From Ectobius pallidus (lineage: Eukaryota > Arthropoda > Insecta > Blattodea > Ectobiidae), in contig CAXKWD010000006.1 in the NCBI GenBank assembly GCA_964059195.1, forward strand, positions 18,698,629-18,762,628: DNA of 64,000 nucleotides. Direction: 5' to 3'. The position numbers were made by a program, and so were the translations under genes. How positions within the stretch are numbered: position 1 is the stretch's first letter; each line of letters starts with the position of its first letter. Below are positions 10,852-22,919 of the stretch, piece by piece. The notes beneath the pieces were generated by a model, which ran no database searches, was not told the origin of the DNA, and saw only the letters and a list, made by a program, of their open reading frames with translations.

Positions 10852-12067
10852 CGATTGTTTGAAGTTTAGCTTGTCCTTACGTCGTTTTTATTTTGTTAGT
10901 TTCAAAGTTAAATAGTTTTTGGTAAAGTTCAGTTAATTATTTCTTCTTAGTGATTTAAAGATAGTTAGGTTCAGTTAATAGATTCTTGGTTAGGTAAAGT
11001 AATTTTCAATTCGGTAAGTTCAGTCATTAATTTTATTTTTAGTAAAAGTTTCTATTTAGTAATTTTGAAGTATGGCCGCTACTCTCGTCGAAGATCATTC
11101 AAGAATTCCCGGGAAAGAATGTGTGTGTTAGGTTAAATGGTGTGTGTGTGTGTGTGTGTAAAAAATTTTAGGGACGGAAAACATTGAATGGCCAGAAAGA
11201 CTTTTGTTTAAATTTCATTTTAATTGTAATAATTATTCACCGGCCTAAGATAGAAGAGACTGTTTTTTATAATTTCTTCCGTCCCAGTTGTACATAGCCT
11301 TATTTGTAGGAATCTTTTTAATGTGTTAAAAATCAAAGTAAATTATTAAAGATTGAAAATGATGTACTTGGAACTTGGTTTTGAAAAAATATAAACATAG
11401 ATGTTACCAATATAAATTACGTGATTAACCATTATTCCCGGACCTCATTTGCCCTGTAAATAGCACGTTTTCATGGCATGGGTTATTAGCCCTAGATAAT
11501 TGCCTAGGTAGTGATGGTGTGGTGGCAATTCATTAAAAGAACTAGTATTCACATTGATTACAAATAAATAAATCAAACAACAATAAATAAAAAGAAAAAG
11601 CCCCGCCCGCACCCCCGCAATCGGTATAATAGAATAGAATAGAGAAATACACCGAAAATAACTTTGTCCAAATGAGATGTATGTCCGTGTTTTAGTTCTT
11701 AAGGAGTTAATTTTTTGATAAACTGAGAATTATATGTTACACATTTCCACCTATATAATGATACCAATCGTGTATTTAACATATGTGAAAATTATTGGTA
11801 TTACCTTATACGTAGGCCTATATATAATCGTATACAATTATATATCTATAGGAAAAGTTTTTCTGGTCATCCTGAAAAGTAACGAATATGGACATACACC
11901 TGTTTGCTTCTCAGGTACGGAATTAATATGTCAGTTTTCTTGCTACCGATAATAGTGTTTATTTTTATATTCCACCTTTTAGAACAGTCATTCGTTATGA
12001 GTCTCTGCCCATTTGCGTTATTACTGTAATGCATGAACGTCAAGAAAAACAAAAGCGAGTTGGCGCC

Positions 12068-12069
<2 letters not shown>

Positions 12070-12106
<37 letters not shown>
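12070..12106. repeat. (TA)n microsatellite
   Basis: Uninterrupted AT dinucleotides. Confidence 0.95.
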
Positions 12107-12107
<1 letters not shown>

Positions 12108-13745
12108 CTGCAAGTTCAATGTGTGACATTTAGTACACGTCATTTATTATTACACTAGATAAAGAGAAGCCAGAAGTAAAACTGTGAAAACAAAAATGAG
12201 TCTTATCTGTTGCAGTAATGACTGTCACAAAATAATAGTGTCGCTTCGATGCACGGCGCACAGACTGCGAATCCCAAGGTGGCAGTGCGTTAATATCATT
12301 TGTTGCCTATATCTCAGTAAATCTCTGGTTCTCCTGCCCATTCAGCGGACTCTGTTTTAAATAGCTTACATAAATTACCTGTGTTGTAACAGTGTTTTAA
12401 ATGATTACGTTTCGTTCATAGCTTGCAGCGTGGCATTTACTGGTTCGCGAACCACTTGTGGTTCTCGACCTTCCCGCATAAGACACAAGATGGCATTGCG
12501 GGCATTCGGTGGATTATTCCCGTGCATGAATCATATCTCTTTGCAAGCAGTGACGGGTTGCAACACAGTTCCGATTGGAACGGCGTTATGGCACATTCTA
12601 AGCCTCTGTATGATGAAATAATTGCACACGTAAAAGAATAATTAAAAATACAAAATTGTTTGTATTATTTGTATATTGTAGTGTATATTATAAAGTGAAA
12701 TTAGTGTTTCCCTAAGAATGAGCAACCGCCACTGCACTTATTGTCTGTTTGTGTCTCCATCTACCCGTTCTTTTCGAACTATGTGTAAGTTGACCAAGTT
12801 TGCGGGTTGCTTGTCGATGGATAGGGGTTTGCCCATGATTGGTATAAAGCATGATCAACTGTTATATGGACACATATAAATTAAACTATTCTGAAACCTT
12901 TAATATTCTAAATCTGTTTAATTCTATCAGGCTGGTGAATATACAATTTCAGTCGATTACCATAACTGGTTTATTAAATTCACTTCTTTGTCGGAAGTAC
13001 GGCGAAGACGTCACAAGTAGCTTGTTATTGCTCAAACAGAAGATTTAAATTTTTTTAAAAAATCATTGTATTTTCATAATAAACAGGATTGAAAGACACT
13101 GCCGTCTTTAGATAATGCCCCATATGGGCCAAAACATGGACAATACTGTTGAACTTGAGCACCACCTCTGAAGACAGTAGTGTGGATTTTGTTTTAGTCG
13201 ACTGACGCCTGTTGTCGCCGCACTCGGTGGTCCGACATCTAGTCTGCCGAGGATCCAGTGCTATTTTAAATATGTAGGATGAACCCGCTAAAATTTTAAA
13301 AAGTTTTAATTTTTAAAATATGCAACCATAATTTTAGTTTTTAAATTTAAAACGTTGCGTTGTCAATCAGTCTGACAGGTTAGAAGATGATTTTTTAAAT
13401 TTTAAATTTGAGATGTAGGCTATGAGGTTAAATTCATCTGCAATATTTAAATTCCGTTTCTATTACTCAGAACCGGCTTTTGAAATTTAGTTGCTACAAA
13501 CTTCTTAGTGACTTTTATATTGTTTAAATGGGACATAATATATTGTTATGACTATACTAGACTTTGTACATTGGCTTTTTAATTTTCATGTTAGATATTA
13601 GGCCTTTGGAATTATTATAATAATTAATAACTATATCTTCTAACTTTGGGTCCACCTCCCAGCACATAGCGGTAGCGACGCTGTAGTCTCTGTGTTTCTT
13701 GTAGTCAATATGGAGGAATCTATTTCTAATTATGATCAAGCTTTC

Positions 13746-13812
13746 AGCTTACATAAGCTCGAAGCAATTAGGATAATGCTTACATAAGCTCGAAGAAAGT
13801 AGGGTAATGCAG
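13746..13812 (+). repeat. Two-copy tandem repeat of about 33 bp
   Basis: The segment containing TTACATAAGCTCGAAG and a following GGxTAATGC is repeated twice with a few substitutions. Confidence 0.7.
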
Positions 13813-14509
13813 ACTGTATATGAATATACTCCTTTACTGCTGGAACGATATGGCGTAAGAGATTTGTATTGTTATTTGTGCTTCTGAGAATTATTAGCTT
13901 CTCTCGACGTTATTGCTTCCCTTGTAGTGGGATTGTTTTCTTTCAACTTGATCGGATTTCCCCATAATCTTGTATTTTCGGATGACAAATAAATACAAGT
14001 AAGTAACTAGGAACTACAAGTAGCAAATCTACTCTTATACAATTCAACGGCCCTAAATAGCGTGCTTGCTCGCCCGCTTCGTGAGACATCGGGTATACTC
14101 GGCGATGTTCGCCTCTCACAGTCTAAACTTTCATGACGACTACAAAATTAGGAAGGAAAACCGTTTCTTTATTATATAAGGCCTAAGTGAAATGAACACA
14201 ATGAACAAATATTCTAATTTTATTTTTACTTACAATTTTCATAGCTCTGAACCACAAACATTTTTAATAATCTACCAGTGTAATTTTCTTAAACATCCTA
14301 GAATCAATGAATAATGGCGGACGAAGCCGGGGGCAACAGCTGTAAAATAGTGATGGTTTTATCTCTTGAAATATCGCTGATAATAATAATCCGAACAAAC
14401 CATTCCTTCCCTTGAAACATAATTAATTTCTGAAAATTACACTGAATTGATAAAATAAAATTCACATCATATTCATGTCAATAAACAGCTGAGAAACAAT
14501 ATGTATTAT

Positions 14510-14749
14510 GTGTTCACAGGTTCTTTGGAACTGCATAATCGATTCTGATATAGTTTTCCCAGGGGGCGCTTTCATGTCGTGGAATGTAATCTAAAGCAGG
14601 AATTTTAGCTGTTTCATTAATTATTAATGGCTTAGTTTATGAATGATTCGCGTGCAAGTGTTAATAAATATAATGCTTTAATAATTATTATACTCTTAAT
14701 TTTTAATATTTAAAAGAATTATCGTGGCGAAGCCACGGGCACCTCCTAG
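14510..14749 (+). mobile_element. Non-autonomous Helitron-like element, 3' part
   Basis: It matches the distal halves of the copies at 999-1690 and 30258-31269 ('GTTTTCCCAGGGGGCGC', 'GTGTTAATAAATATAATGC'). It ends in the stem-loop CGTGGCGAAGCCACG, a short spacer and CTAG followed by T, the classic Helitron 3' terminus. The 5' part is missing. No coding capacity. Confidence 0.75.
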
Positions 14750-15188
14750 TATGATTACATTCCACGTCGACTTACTATACTGATGCACATGTGCTGTGAG
14801 TACTTGACTGGGTACTGGGTAGAGGTATTAGAGTTTCCACCATCAAGCATGAATGAGCAATGAATGCAAAATTCTATCGTAAAAATTGCATTAATGTTGT
14901 ACACTTTAATTTTATGGCGTTTCTTGCCCTCCTCATATCCTGCATAGCCCATGTTATAAAATAACCCAGGCTACGTACAGTAAATTTTAAGAGATAGTAT
15001 TTTGGGTTTTATCTTATGCCATCTTCAAAAATATCAGTTGTGGATGCTGTGTAACGTTAAAACAAATTCACTGCGGAGATACATTTTTAGTGACTACTCC
15101 ATTCATTTGCCACGTGTTTGATATTGGCCAATATCGTTCAGCAATTCCTCGAATGTAGACCAATCATGATAATTTATCTTATAAATTA

Positions 15189-15491
15189 GTAAAGTAAAGT
15201 AAAGTGTTCCCTATACAGGCCATGAAGGCCCAGAGGGTTCCAGGAGGTTGAGGCTCCCAGATGTTGGACATTCGGCACATGAAGGTGGTAAGGTTGTCAG
15301 CCTTACGCACCGGCCGCCTTCACCCCCAGGATTGCTCCTGGTACTCATTTCTGTTAGAGGCTGAGTCGACCCCAGGGCCATAGTGCCACCAGAAGGATTA
15401 GGCCAATTGAAAAATCTCAACGACCTCATCGGGAATCGAACCCGCGACCTTCCGGTTTGTAGCGCAGCGCCTCAACCACTACGCTACGGCG
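15189..15491 (-). mobile_element. tRNA-derived SINE, full length
   Basis: On the minus strand the head carries an A box TAGCGTAGTGG (15487-15477) and a B box GGTTCGATTCC (15442-15432) at normal spacing: an internal RNA polymerase III promoter. A body of about 230 bp follows and ends in a TTTAC-type short repeat tail (plus-strand AAAGTAAAGTAAAG). The body, without the tRNA head, recurs on the plus strand at 34887-35088. No clear target duplication; TAAATT flanks both sides weakly. Confidence 0.85.
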
Positions 15492-17393
15492 TAAATTGCT
15501 TGCTATTAATATAAGTTTGCGATTTTATATGGTAAAAGTCAGCTCGTTACTGAAAATGTAGGCTAAGTATCAACGTGCAGTGATTAATACATCACATTCT
15601 GCCAGTGAACACAAAAAAAAAACACATTATTTTATATAACATAACTTGTTTAGAAATTGAAATATAATTGTACATTGATTAAAAACACAATTTCAATTCG
15701 GTTCAAGCCAGTTCTGTGCTTTTATTCTGTTCTGCTATTAACCTACCTTATATGCACCATTGGTAGGATTGGTCACAACATGGTAACTCGAATCGATTCA
15801 TGGATAGTTGATTCATAGTATGCCGTGATCTCACAGCTGTTAGTTTTGTTTTTATACAACAAAGTAAGAATGTAATAATATTATTTTGTTAAACCCGTTA
15901 CATTTTTATTCATGGAATGGTTTTAAAAAATCCAACTCGAGTTTACTCGTTTGTCTATTGCAGTAGCGAATATGTCGATAAAATCGTAATATCTCGTGGG
16001 ATTACCTATGATAAACTGTAGAAATGACAATTTGTTTGAGATCTTTTGAAGATTGTAAAATTACTAAATCTTTGTGAACTAATATTTAAATTGTGTTTAT
16101 ATTACAATGAACTGGTACTTACAATTATTACTCTCAAGAATGAATATAAAATGGGAAAAATCCCGGAAGTTAGCAGAGAAAAGCTCAGGTTGTCTTAGAA
16201 ATGAATGAGTGTGTAACAAGACTGATTTTCACAATCCTACACTGTCGAACGGACAATTTACGAGAGTAGGTACAGACATTATCCTTAGTTTACTTCTAAC
16301 TTTGGAATAAGTATGCAGTAATAAATGAATCTGTTCAGGCGACAACTTAAGTTGTAAATACTTTCCATTCCAAAAACTGCAGATACGACTTTCAATCTAA
16401 GCAGGGCAGTAGGCAAATGCAAAGAGAACTACAAAATTAAATTATATTCGTATACATACTGTAATTAAAATCTGTTTGGTGAAAGTTTTATTTTGAAGAA
16501 TCTTTTAAAATATGACATGAGTCCCTTAAATCCCATTAAAAAAAGGATCACTTTACTCGGGATTTATTCCTTTAAAATATAAATTTATTCTTCAGAATTC
16601 AGGGATGTCATTTTCGCCTTCAAATGAGAACTAAACGAAATGCATGAACATGAGATGTGTATGACAATATGTAGACATTGCTTATTGCCAGAAGCTTGAT
16701 GATGTCTGAGTGATGTCGTATGGGATCTGTCCCCCATGTTGCTTTTATTTCCTTTCACAAGGGCAAAGGGGTTTACCAGTCAAAGTTGTTACAAGGACAT
16801 TATTTCTTTTGAAGTATCGTATACAGGAGGAGATCGAATTCTTTGAATCGCCAGGAAATTGAGATATCTTTGTATAGAGTTTCATCTTCTGTATTATTCA
16901 GGGATTTAAAGAAACGAAAGTAATACAAAGAATTTGACATTTCATCAAAGAAGAGAAACTAAAACCACATAGAATATGTTTACAACGTGAGGATTAGACT
17001 AGACGTGTCCATACCGAGAAAATTTACTATAGGCAATGCCACGAGCGATTCAGTCCAGAGAATATTTTTCTAGCGGAGTAGCATTTATAATGTCTAATTA
17101 GAAAATAATATATAATAAATGAATTAAAATACATTGAAATGGAATTGTTTTATAGCATTTTATGTTGGTACAATACCATTAGATCATTTGAAGCTAGTTA
17201 CAACAGGATTTGATTGATTATTATCTAGAGCAAGAACAACAAATGGCATCAAGACATATTATTATCAACGTGCCTGTTTTCTGTAAGAAATGACGATTGG
17301 AAATCCGGATAGGAAACATGGAAATCCGGATAGGAAACAATGTCTTCTCTGTTCTGTTTAAAATTCCATTAGAAATTTCCATAAATTGCAATT

Positions 17394-17394
<1 letters not shown>
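15492..17394. other. Non-coding, nothing recognised
   Basis: AT-rich, no credible ORF. A block of about 66 bp at 17178-17245 is repeated at 18650-18715, and a 20-bp tandem doublet (GGAAATCCGGATAGGAAACA) lies near 17298-17340. Confidence 0.4.
17178..17245 (+). repeat. Dispersed 66-bp repeat, copy 1
   Basis: It contains GATCATTTGAAGCTAGTTAC and GAGCAAGAACAACAAA; the same blocks recur at 18650-18715 in direct orientation with a handful of substitutions. Confidence 0.8.
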
Positions 17395-17447
<53 letters not shown>

Positions 17448-17470
17448 CTCTCTCTCTCTCTCTCTCTCTT
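17395..17470. repeat. (TC)n microsatellite
   Basis: About 37 CT units with a single AA interruption. The open frame reading through it (17386-17955) owes its start to this tract. Confidence 0.95.
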
Positions 17471-17949
17471 TCGTAGTATGTTACAGTGATTGTATAATGT
17501 ATGTTATAGTGATCTGCTGCATATATGATATAACCACTCTGAGTGCACCACCTGACAACACTTGCATTTTGCATATTTTGTTCCCCTATATCAACTATTC
17601 TGGTGCAGGTTTCGATATGAGAATACATAACTACGAGGGGTATTCCGAAAGCAAGTTTCGTCAATGTATGGCAGGAGCGGCGTGTTCACCAGGGGAACCA
17701 AACAAACGCCAGACGAATCCCCACCCGTGGCTGGTTCCACGACGGAAGTGGCGTCAGCGGAGGAGGCATGACGCAGGCGCACTGCGCCGTAGAAGAGCAA
17801 GTCGCAGCAGACTGGCGTGCCCGCGGGTATTAGTGTACCGCTCACGATGGCACGAGAGATATGGCGCCACTGCCATGTACCGCTATCTCCCCTCTTTCAA
17901 ACGAGCCATTGCTGCAGCCGCTGAACCTTTTATTGTCCGAGATAGAGCT

Positions 17950-18070
17950 GTTTGAAATTGATCTCCCGATTTCCGTCCCCGCAAAGTGCAGCCTCCACGA
18001 ACCCATCTCGCACAAACCTTATGGAACATCAATTTGTCACTCAAAATGGTCTGTATGGAACCTTTAGTAA
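17950..18070 (-). pseudogene. Mariner transposase fragment in inverted orientation
   Basis: Minus-strand translation includes ITKGSIQTILSDKLMFHKVC and then ARWV, which resembles the KVxARWVPR segment that follows the DNA-binding domain in mariner transposases. It lies opposite in orientation to the C-terminal piece at 18083-18211, so it cannot be read with it. It is either an internal inversion or an insertion from another mariner copy. There are no catalytic residues in the fragment. Confidence 0.55.
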
Positions 18071-18082
18071 TGTCAGGAAGCT

Positions 18083-18211
18083 GAGGTGGAGCAGTCTGTG
18101 CGCCAATTCCTTGCATCGCAGGGCACCGAGTTTTACCACAGTGGGCTCTTCAAACTGATCGCACGCTACGACAAATGTCTCAATGTCGCTGGCCACTATG
18201 TCGAAAAATAG
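18083..18211 (+). pseudogene. Mariner transposase, C-terminal fragment
   Basis: 43 codons, open to a TAG at 18209. The translation contains SVRQFLASQGTEFY, then LIARYDKCLNVAGHYVEK, the usual closing segment of mariner transposases ending shortly before the 3' inverted repeat. The catalytic DD34D core is missing. A short 3' untranslated part with AATAAA-like sequence (GTCAATAAAGTG) follows. Confidence 0.75.
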
Positions 18212-18318
18212 TGCACGGTGTATAGGTCATGCTGCCATGCTGTATTGCTTTTGGGTCAATAAAGTGTCCGTGTGACAGACTGACGAAACTTACTTTCGGA
18301 ATACCCCTCGTATTATTG

Positions 18319-18420
18319 TCTATAATGATAAGAGGAAGTATTTGTCTGTCTGAGCGCGATGCCCAGCGAAATCTACTGCACGGAGTGATCTGAAATTTTA
18401 AACATGTGGTTAATACCCTA
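18319..18420 (+). mobile_element. Helitron-like element, 5' fragment
   Basis: It begins TCTATAATGATAAGAGGAAG and continues with GCGATGCCCAGCGAAATCTA and ATCTGAAATTTTAAACAT, as in the copies at 999 and 30258. It starts 8 bp after the mariner end and fades out at about 18420. Confidence 0.7.
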
Positions 18421-19546
18421 TAACATTATAACAAGGAATTACATGAAATATAGATCTTCTGTATCCTATTTAGTTTATCACAGTAAGTAGTTTAGTTTCA
18501 ACCTTAGTACATCCATGATGCCTGGTGTTAATGACGCCTGTTCGAAGTTGCACTAAATTCGAGCGTATAAGTGTACAAGTATACACTAAAGTCAAGTCTC
18601 GTGCTGCATGCGAACATCATATACTTGTGTAACTTAAAAACAAAATAGTGGATCATTTGAAGCTAGTTACAATAGGATTTGAATGATTAATATCTTGAGC
18701 AAGAACAACAAAAGGAAATTCCTTTAATAATGAGTTCCTTAATAAGAGAAGAATTATGAAGAACAAATTTTACACTCTGATTTCAAAATGAAATTAAGCT
18801 CACAGTTCTCGCGAATACACACAATGATTCTTCTAATGTTCAAAGTTGTGCTCACAATGTTCTTGAATTAAATATACTTGATTATATTCAAAATAATGAA
18901 ACAGTAATGAAATGTGTAACACCTTAATTAAGTTTAAATGCACTGAACTGGTTCAGAATGAATTTGACAAGTATACTTAAAATGTACAACTTTCCTTATA
19001 TTATATAACTTTATTTACAGCATGTCCCATTAGAAATTCAATACTACATGCCCAATTTACAATATTTACAATATTTACATTGGTATTCCTATAACTAGAA
19101 TACGATTTAGTATTTACAATATTTACTTTTATTTTATTATTTTAATTATTACTATTAAACCCCTCGATTTAAGTGTAATTAATTATCATTACCTTAATTA
19201 TTACTCTTCACTTTTATTATTACTTAATATTGTTCCTTATTATTTCTTGATTTTTCTTTTCTAATTGTAATACTACTGTTTACAATTATATTCAATCATT
19301 TGTAAAGTCAAATTTGAATTCCTTATTTTAAATTTTTTCAACATTCCCAACATAAAAACTGCCAATTTTGCTAATGAAGTACAATTGTATATATTTGTAA
19401 GTATAACATATGAATATAGGTTAAAATCGATTTTTGTTGGGTTGTTTTGTCTATCACACTTTCTAATATCATGCACAAGAGGAATATTAAACCATGTATA
19501 TCACAGTTGATAAATTTCATTTTTCTTTCCGTTTGTGGTAATATTA
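18421..19546. other. Non-coding, nothing recognised
   Basis: AT-rich without a supported gene. It contains the second copy of the 66-bp repeat (18650-18715) and, at 19494-19508, the first copy of a 15-bp direct repeat found again at 20014-20028. Confidence 0.4.
18650..18715 (+). repeat. Dispersed 66-bp repeat, copy 2
   Basis: Direct repeat of 17178-17245; differences are single-base substitutions. Confidence 0.8.
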
Positions 19547-20015
19547 ATTTGTTATTATGAAATGACTCATCCACCTAACCACAAACCCAATGGACCAAAA
19601 GTTCAATAGATGCAACGTCATAAAGCCCTATAACATTATAATATTTACTAGATTTATGCACTTATACATTCTTATTTATGTATCACTATGTCATAAAATA
19701 TAAGTTGGATATAAAATTATATAGTCACATACAATACAATCACATTTAAGATAGCAAAGTGCTATATGTATTCAACTAAAACCTAAATCTATGTAACCTA
19801 AAACCTACAATCTTAAATGTGATTGTATTGTATGTGACTATATAATTTTATATCCAACTTATATTTTATGACATAGTGATACATAAATAAGAATGTATAA
19901 GTGCATAAATCTAGTAAATATTATAATGTTATAGGGCTTTATGACGTTGCATCTATTGAACTTTTGGTCCATTGGGTTTGTGGTTAGGTGGATAAGTCAT
20001 TTCATAATAACAAAT
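19547..20015. repeat. Near-perfect inverted repeat (206-bp arms, 57-bp loop)
   Basis: The arms 19547-19752 and 19810-20015 are equal in length and complementary apart from one mismatch near the outer end (GACTCATCC against GACTTATCC). The loop is 19753-19809. Such identity implies a very recent event, or selection or gene conversion. Any transcript through it would form a long hairpin. No ORF of note is inside. The sequence ATGTATATCACAGTT occurs before the left arm (19494) and at the right edge (20014). Confidence 0.95.
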
Positions 20016-20919
20016 GTATATCACAGTTATGATTTACTCCTCTAATATACTATCTTAATATTTCAATAGTAAACGCAACTATAGATTACCGGTACAAATC
20101 CACCGGTAGATAAGCCTCTGCTTAAAGTTTCTTCATACCCTTACACCTCGCCGGCACAGACGACGTGCTTGCGAGTCTGTTACCAATGGTCGAGGGTAAT
20201 CCCTTAAGCAGTTTCTCCAAAACAAAGAATTAAGGGAAAAGAAAGAAAAAAAATCCCTTTAGGCAGGCCTACAGGCGGAGGTAGATTTCGAAGTGCTTTT
20301 GGCTTAATTTATTGTCGCTGCATAGCACTCTTCTTCTTTAGCCTTGGCATGGCAAACCTGCAGTAAAGAGGAAGAGCCTACAATCAACTGTTTTGACAAC
20401 AATAATAGGATATATTATTCTGGGAGGCCGTGCGCAAGATCAGCAATGAATAAAATTAGCAAAGCCGCTAAACAAGACAAAATTATGATATTATAATAAT
20501 TCTTTCAAGTGTTATTATTTTCAAACATTAAAATCTCGCGTCATATGAGAGCTATCAAGAAACTATTTATTGATTTGTAGAGTACTCATCAAGAGCTTTT
20601 CAACGATACCCCAGAAGACGTGGTTTCAAAAGTTTCGAATTTTCATCCCCCACTCCCACCCCCACCCTCACTCGAACCCCCGAATCGTTGGTGTCACTGT
20701 GAACTCCATAGGGAGTACTCTAATTTATTCCAACAAAGTTTCCCTCTATACTTCATAGGGGCCGAGATATACATTTTTAAAAATTTCAACCCCCTCCCCC
20801 GACCAACCCCTTGGGCCAATTTTGCCCATTGACGAACTTGTCCGAACTATTGGGCCTAGAAATAACATAATAAAATTTGGTTCAAATATCTTCAAAATTA
20901 CGGCCGCTATCGTGTAAAG

Positions 20920-20966
<47 letters not shown>

Positions 20967-22537
20967 TCACAAATTTTTATTTTTTTTTTTTGAACGGGCG
21001 GTGGTTTCGTACTTAGGGGAGCATGAAACGTAAAGATATGAAAGAATTTTTCGAAAATCATAAAGTGGTACCTAAAATCGGGTGCGTGGAACGCACGCGG
21101 CAGAAGTGAAACTAATTTCGCAACGTTGAGAGTGAAATAGAGGAAAACATATAATTGTATCGAACGGAAGAAGGAAATTATCTGAATAAAAAATAAAATA
21201 AGAAATTCACTTTTTCGGCATTTTAAATCGAATACGTATAAAACAGTAACACATTTGTTATGAACTATTGACCAAACTGCCACTGATAGTAGCCACTGTG
21301 TTTGTTTACATGAACGGGACGCTTTGGTTAAGTTTCCGAGAACGTTAGTGACGTGTAAACGATGCTCACGCAACGAGTAGAGCCATCTATAATGGTGAAG
21401 GGCTAACCACGCCACTAGTTCAAAGCAGTAATAGCCCCCCACTCAATGCCTGATACCTTTCCCCCCGCGCGCTCTCGTGGCCCCACTCTTTCAGTAACAA
21501 TTCTATGCTTGCTACTTACCCCCACTACTTTCGTGACGATTTTGTTCGTAACGCTAGAGCGTAACGCAACTTTGGGTTAGCTCTCGATCTACTCCTAGCG
21601 CTCCTAAAGAAGTTACACTTCAATAATGCAAAGAAGACTACACTGTGTGCTATTCTATAGAATCCCTCAAGAATGAAATCTAAATCCAATTTATTTCTTC
21701 TTATCGTAAAATATAATGCAGTGAAATTGTAGACAAGTTTTAGTTGTGACAAATATTACTTGTGGTTTCTTTCCCAGAAAATGCTTCTTTTATCGTTGGC
21801 ATATCTTTTAAGATTGAATCTAGAGGAGTATTCTTTGTTAGCTACTCTTCCTCCACCTGACGTTAACATGACATCCCCCTCTTCTGGCTGGAAGATAATC
21901 AGCGACAATTCGACCGGATAATTACTTTCCTGAAACAGAGGAGGAGCAGATGTGGTTCTGGGAATTATTAATGAGCGTCGCCTCGGGGCAAATCCAAATT
22001 CAGTTTCGTATTATGTTTAAAACTTCTGTATTCCCGTCCATTGCCGTCACGTTGTTACCAATTGCATGCAAACTGGAATAAATGTGATTGGGAAGCTGTG
22101 GATAAAATACGAAAATTATTTAAAAAAAACGTATTCACCTTTGTCAACACTTAGCACGTATGTTAAAAAAATACAGTAATTTTATTGGACATATGAATAA
22201 TAATTATAATGTAGGAGTACAAAGATTGAGTACCGAATAAGTAGGTTAATGAAAAACACTGTACTGTGTAAGAAAATAAACTAACTAACTAACAGGGAAT
22301 AAAAATCTGCTCTTTGTACCCAATATTGGTAAATTAGTTGCGGCAAAACAATGTTAACAGTCAACTTAAATTTTAAATGTACACAAAGGCGAACACAATA
22401 TATGTAGAGAATAAATGGGTGTTTATGTGTTCACAATATTGTTATTTATAATTGTTTTTCCCCACCTCAACCCGGTGCTACAGTTCAATACCGGTTCTGC
22501 TGCCGGGGCCGCCTGCGCCATGGCATCACCTCAGTAA
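20016..22537. other. Non-coding, repeat-like, nothing recognised
   Basis: A TA tract lies at 20927-20963. C-rich segments at about 20645-20690 and 20790-20830, followed by ATCTTCAAAATTACGGCCGCTA, look like repeat sequence, but only one copy is in the window. The long minus-strand frame 20882-21442 reads through the TA tract and is not credible. Confidence 0.4.
20927..20963. repeat. (TA)n microsatellite
   Basis: TA dinucleotides with minor edge interruptions. Confidence 0.95.
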
Positions 22538-22682
22538 GGCCGGGCGCAAGTTGAGACGCAGTTTGGTGAGGTGAGGTGACGCAGAGTGACGCCGGGAAGC
22601 AGGATTCAATCAAATGCGCGCAGAGAGAGCGAAAGTTGGGAAGCAGTTCTATCACTACTGCGTGTTTACGAGACAGTGAGCA

Positions 22683-22919
22683 ATGTGCGCGATGGCTGCC
22701 ATGTACATAGAATCATTACTAAGTTCAGAATCAGAGTCAGATAAACTCGAAGAACAAGTAATTTCAACATTACACGAAAAGATTCCAAAAAGTAATTATT
22801 TAAAGAAAAGAAAGACACACGGAGAATTCATCCTTAAGGACGAATTCGACATCGCAAGGATGTTAATGGTGCATATAAATATTTCGACTGCTAGTACGAT
22901 ATTTGTTGTATGTTTTTAA
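22683..22919 (+). pseudogene. Possible N-terminal piece of a Harbinger transposase
   Basis: 78 codons just inside the left inverted repeat. It starts MCAMAAMYIESLLSSESESD, and the segment YLKKRKTHGEFILKDEF recalls the conserved KRKxHGE(F/Y) stretch early in insect Harbinger nucleases. The frame then drifts into unrelated sequence and stops. The DDE domain is not visible. The position inside Harbinger-type ends supports the reading, but the similarity is short. Confidence 0.45.

Larger units (their letters stand above)
10852..14509. other. Non-coding stretch with simple repeats
   Basis: No recognisable gene. There is a short GT tract at about 11141-11158, a TA tract at 12070-12106 and a two-copy tandem duplication of about 33 bp at 13746-13812 (TTACATAAGCTCGAAG). 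Two overlapping frames at 12423-12641 are open but unassigned. The stretch ending near 11600 (AATAAATAAAT run) could be the 3' end of an unidentified retroelement. Confidence 0.4.
17634..18310 (+). mobile_element. Internally deleted mariner element
   Basis: Terminal inverted repeats of about 28 bp (CGAGGGGTATTCCGAAAG... at the left and its complement at the right) are flanked by TA on both sides, the mariner target duplication. The 677-bp length is about half that of an active mariner. The C-terminal transposase codons remain at 18083-18211. A minus-strand segment (about 17950-18070) resembles a more N-terminal part of mariner transposase in the opposite orientation, so the interior has been rearranged. 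Confidence 0.9.

Noticed and set aside
12423..12641. Two overlapping plus-strand frames
   Set aside because: Neither resembles a known protein and there is no splice, promoter or repeat context; left unassigned.
14300..14335. Hairpin-like GGCGGACGAAGCCGGGGGCA resembling the Helitron 3' end
   Set aside because: The stem is imperfect and no CTRR-T follows; too weak to call.
17386..17955. 189-codon frame with a Leu/Ser-rich start
   Set aside because: It starts in a (TC)n tract and runs through the mariner inverted repeat; no similarity to a protein.
20882..21442. 186-codon minus-strand frame
   Set aside because: It passes through a TA microsatellite and a poly-A run; no recognisable domain.
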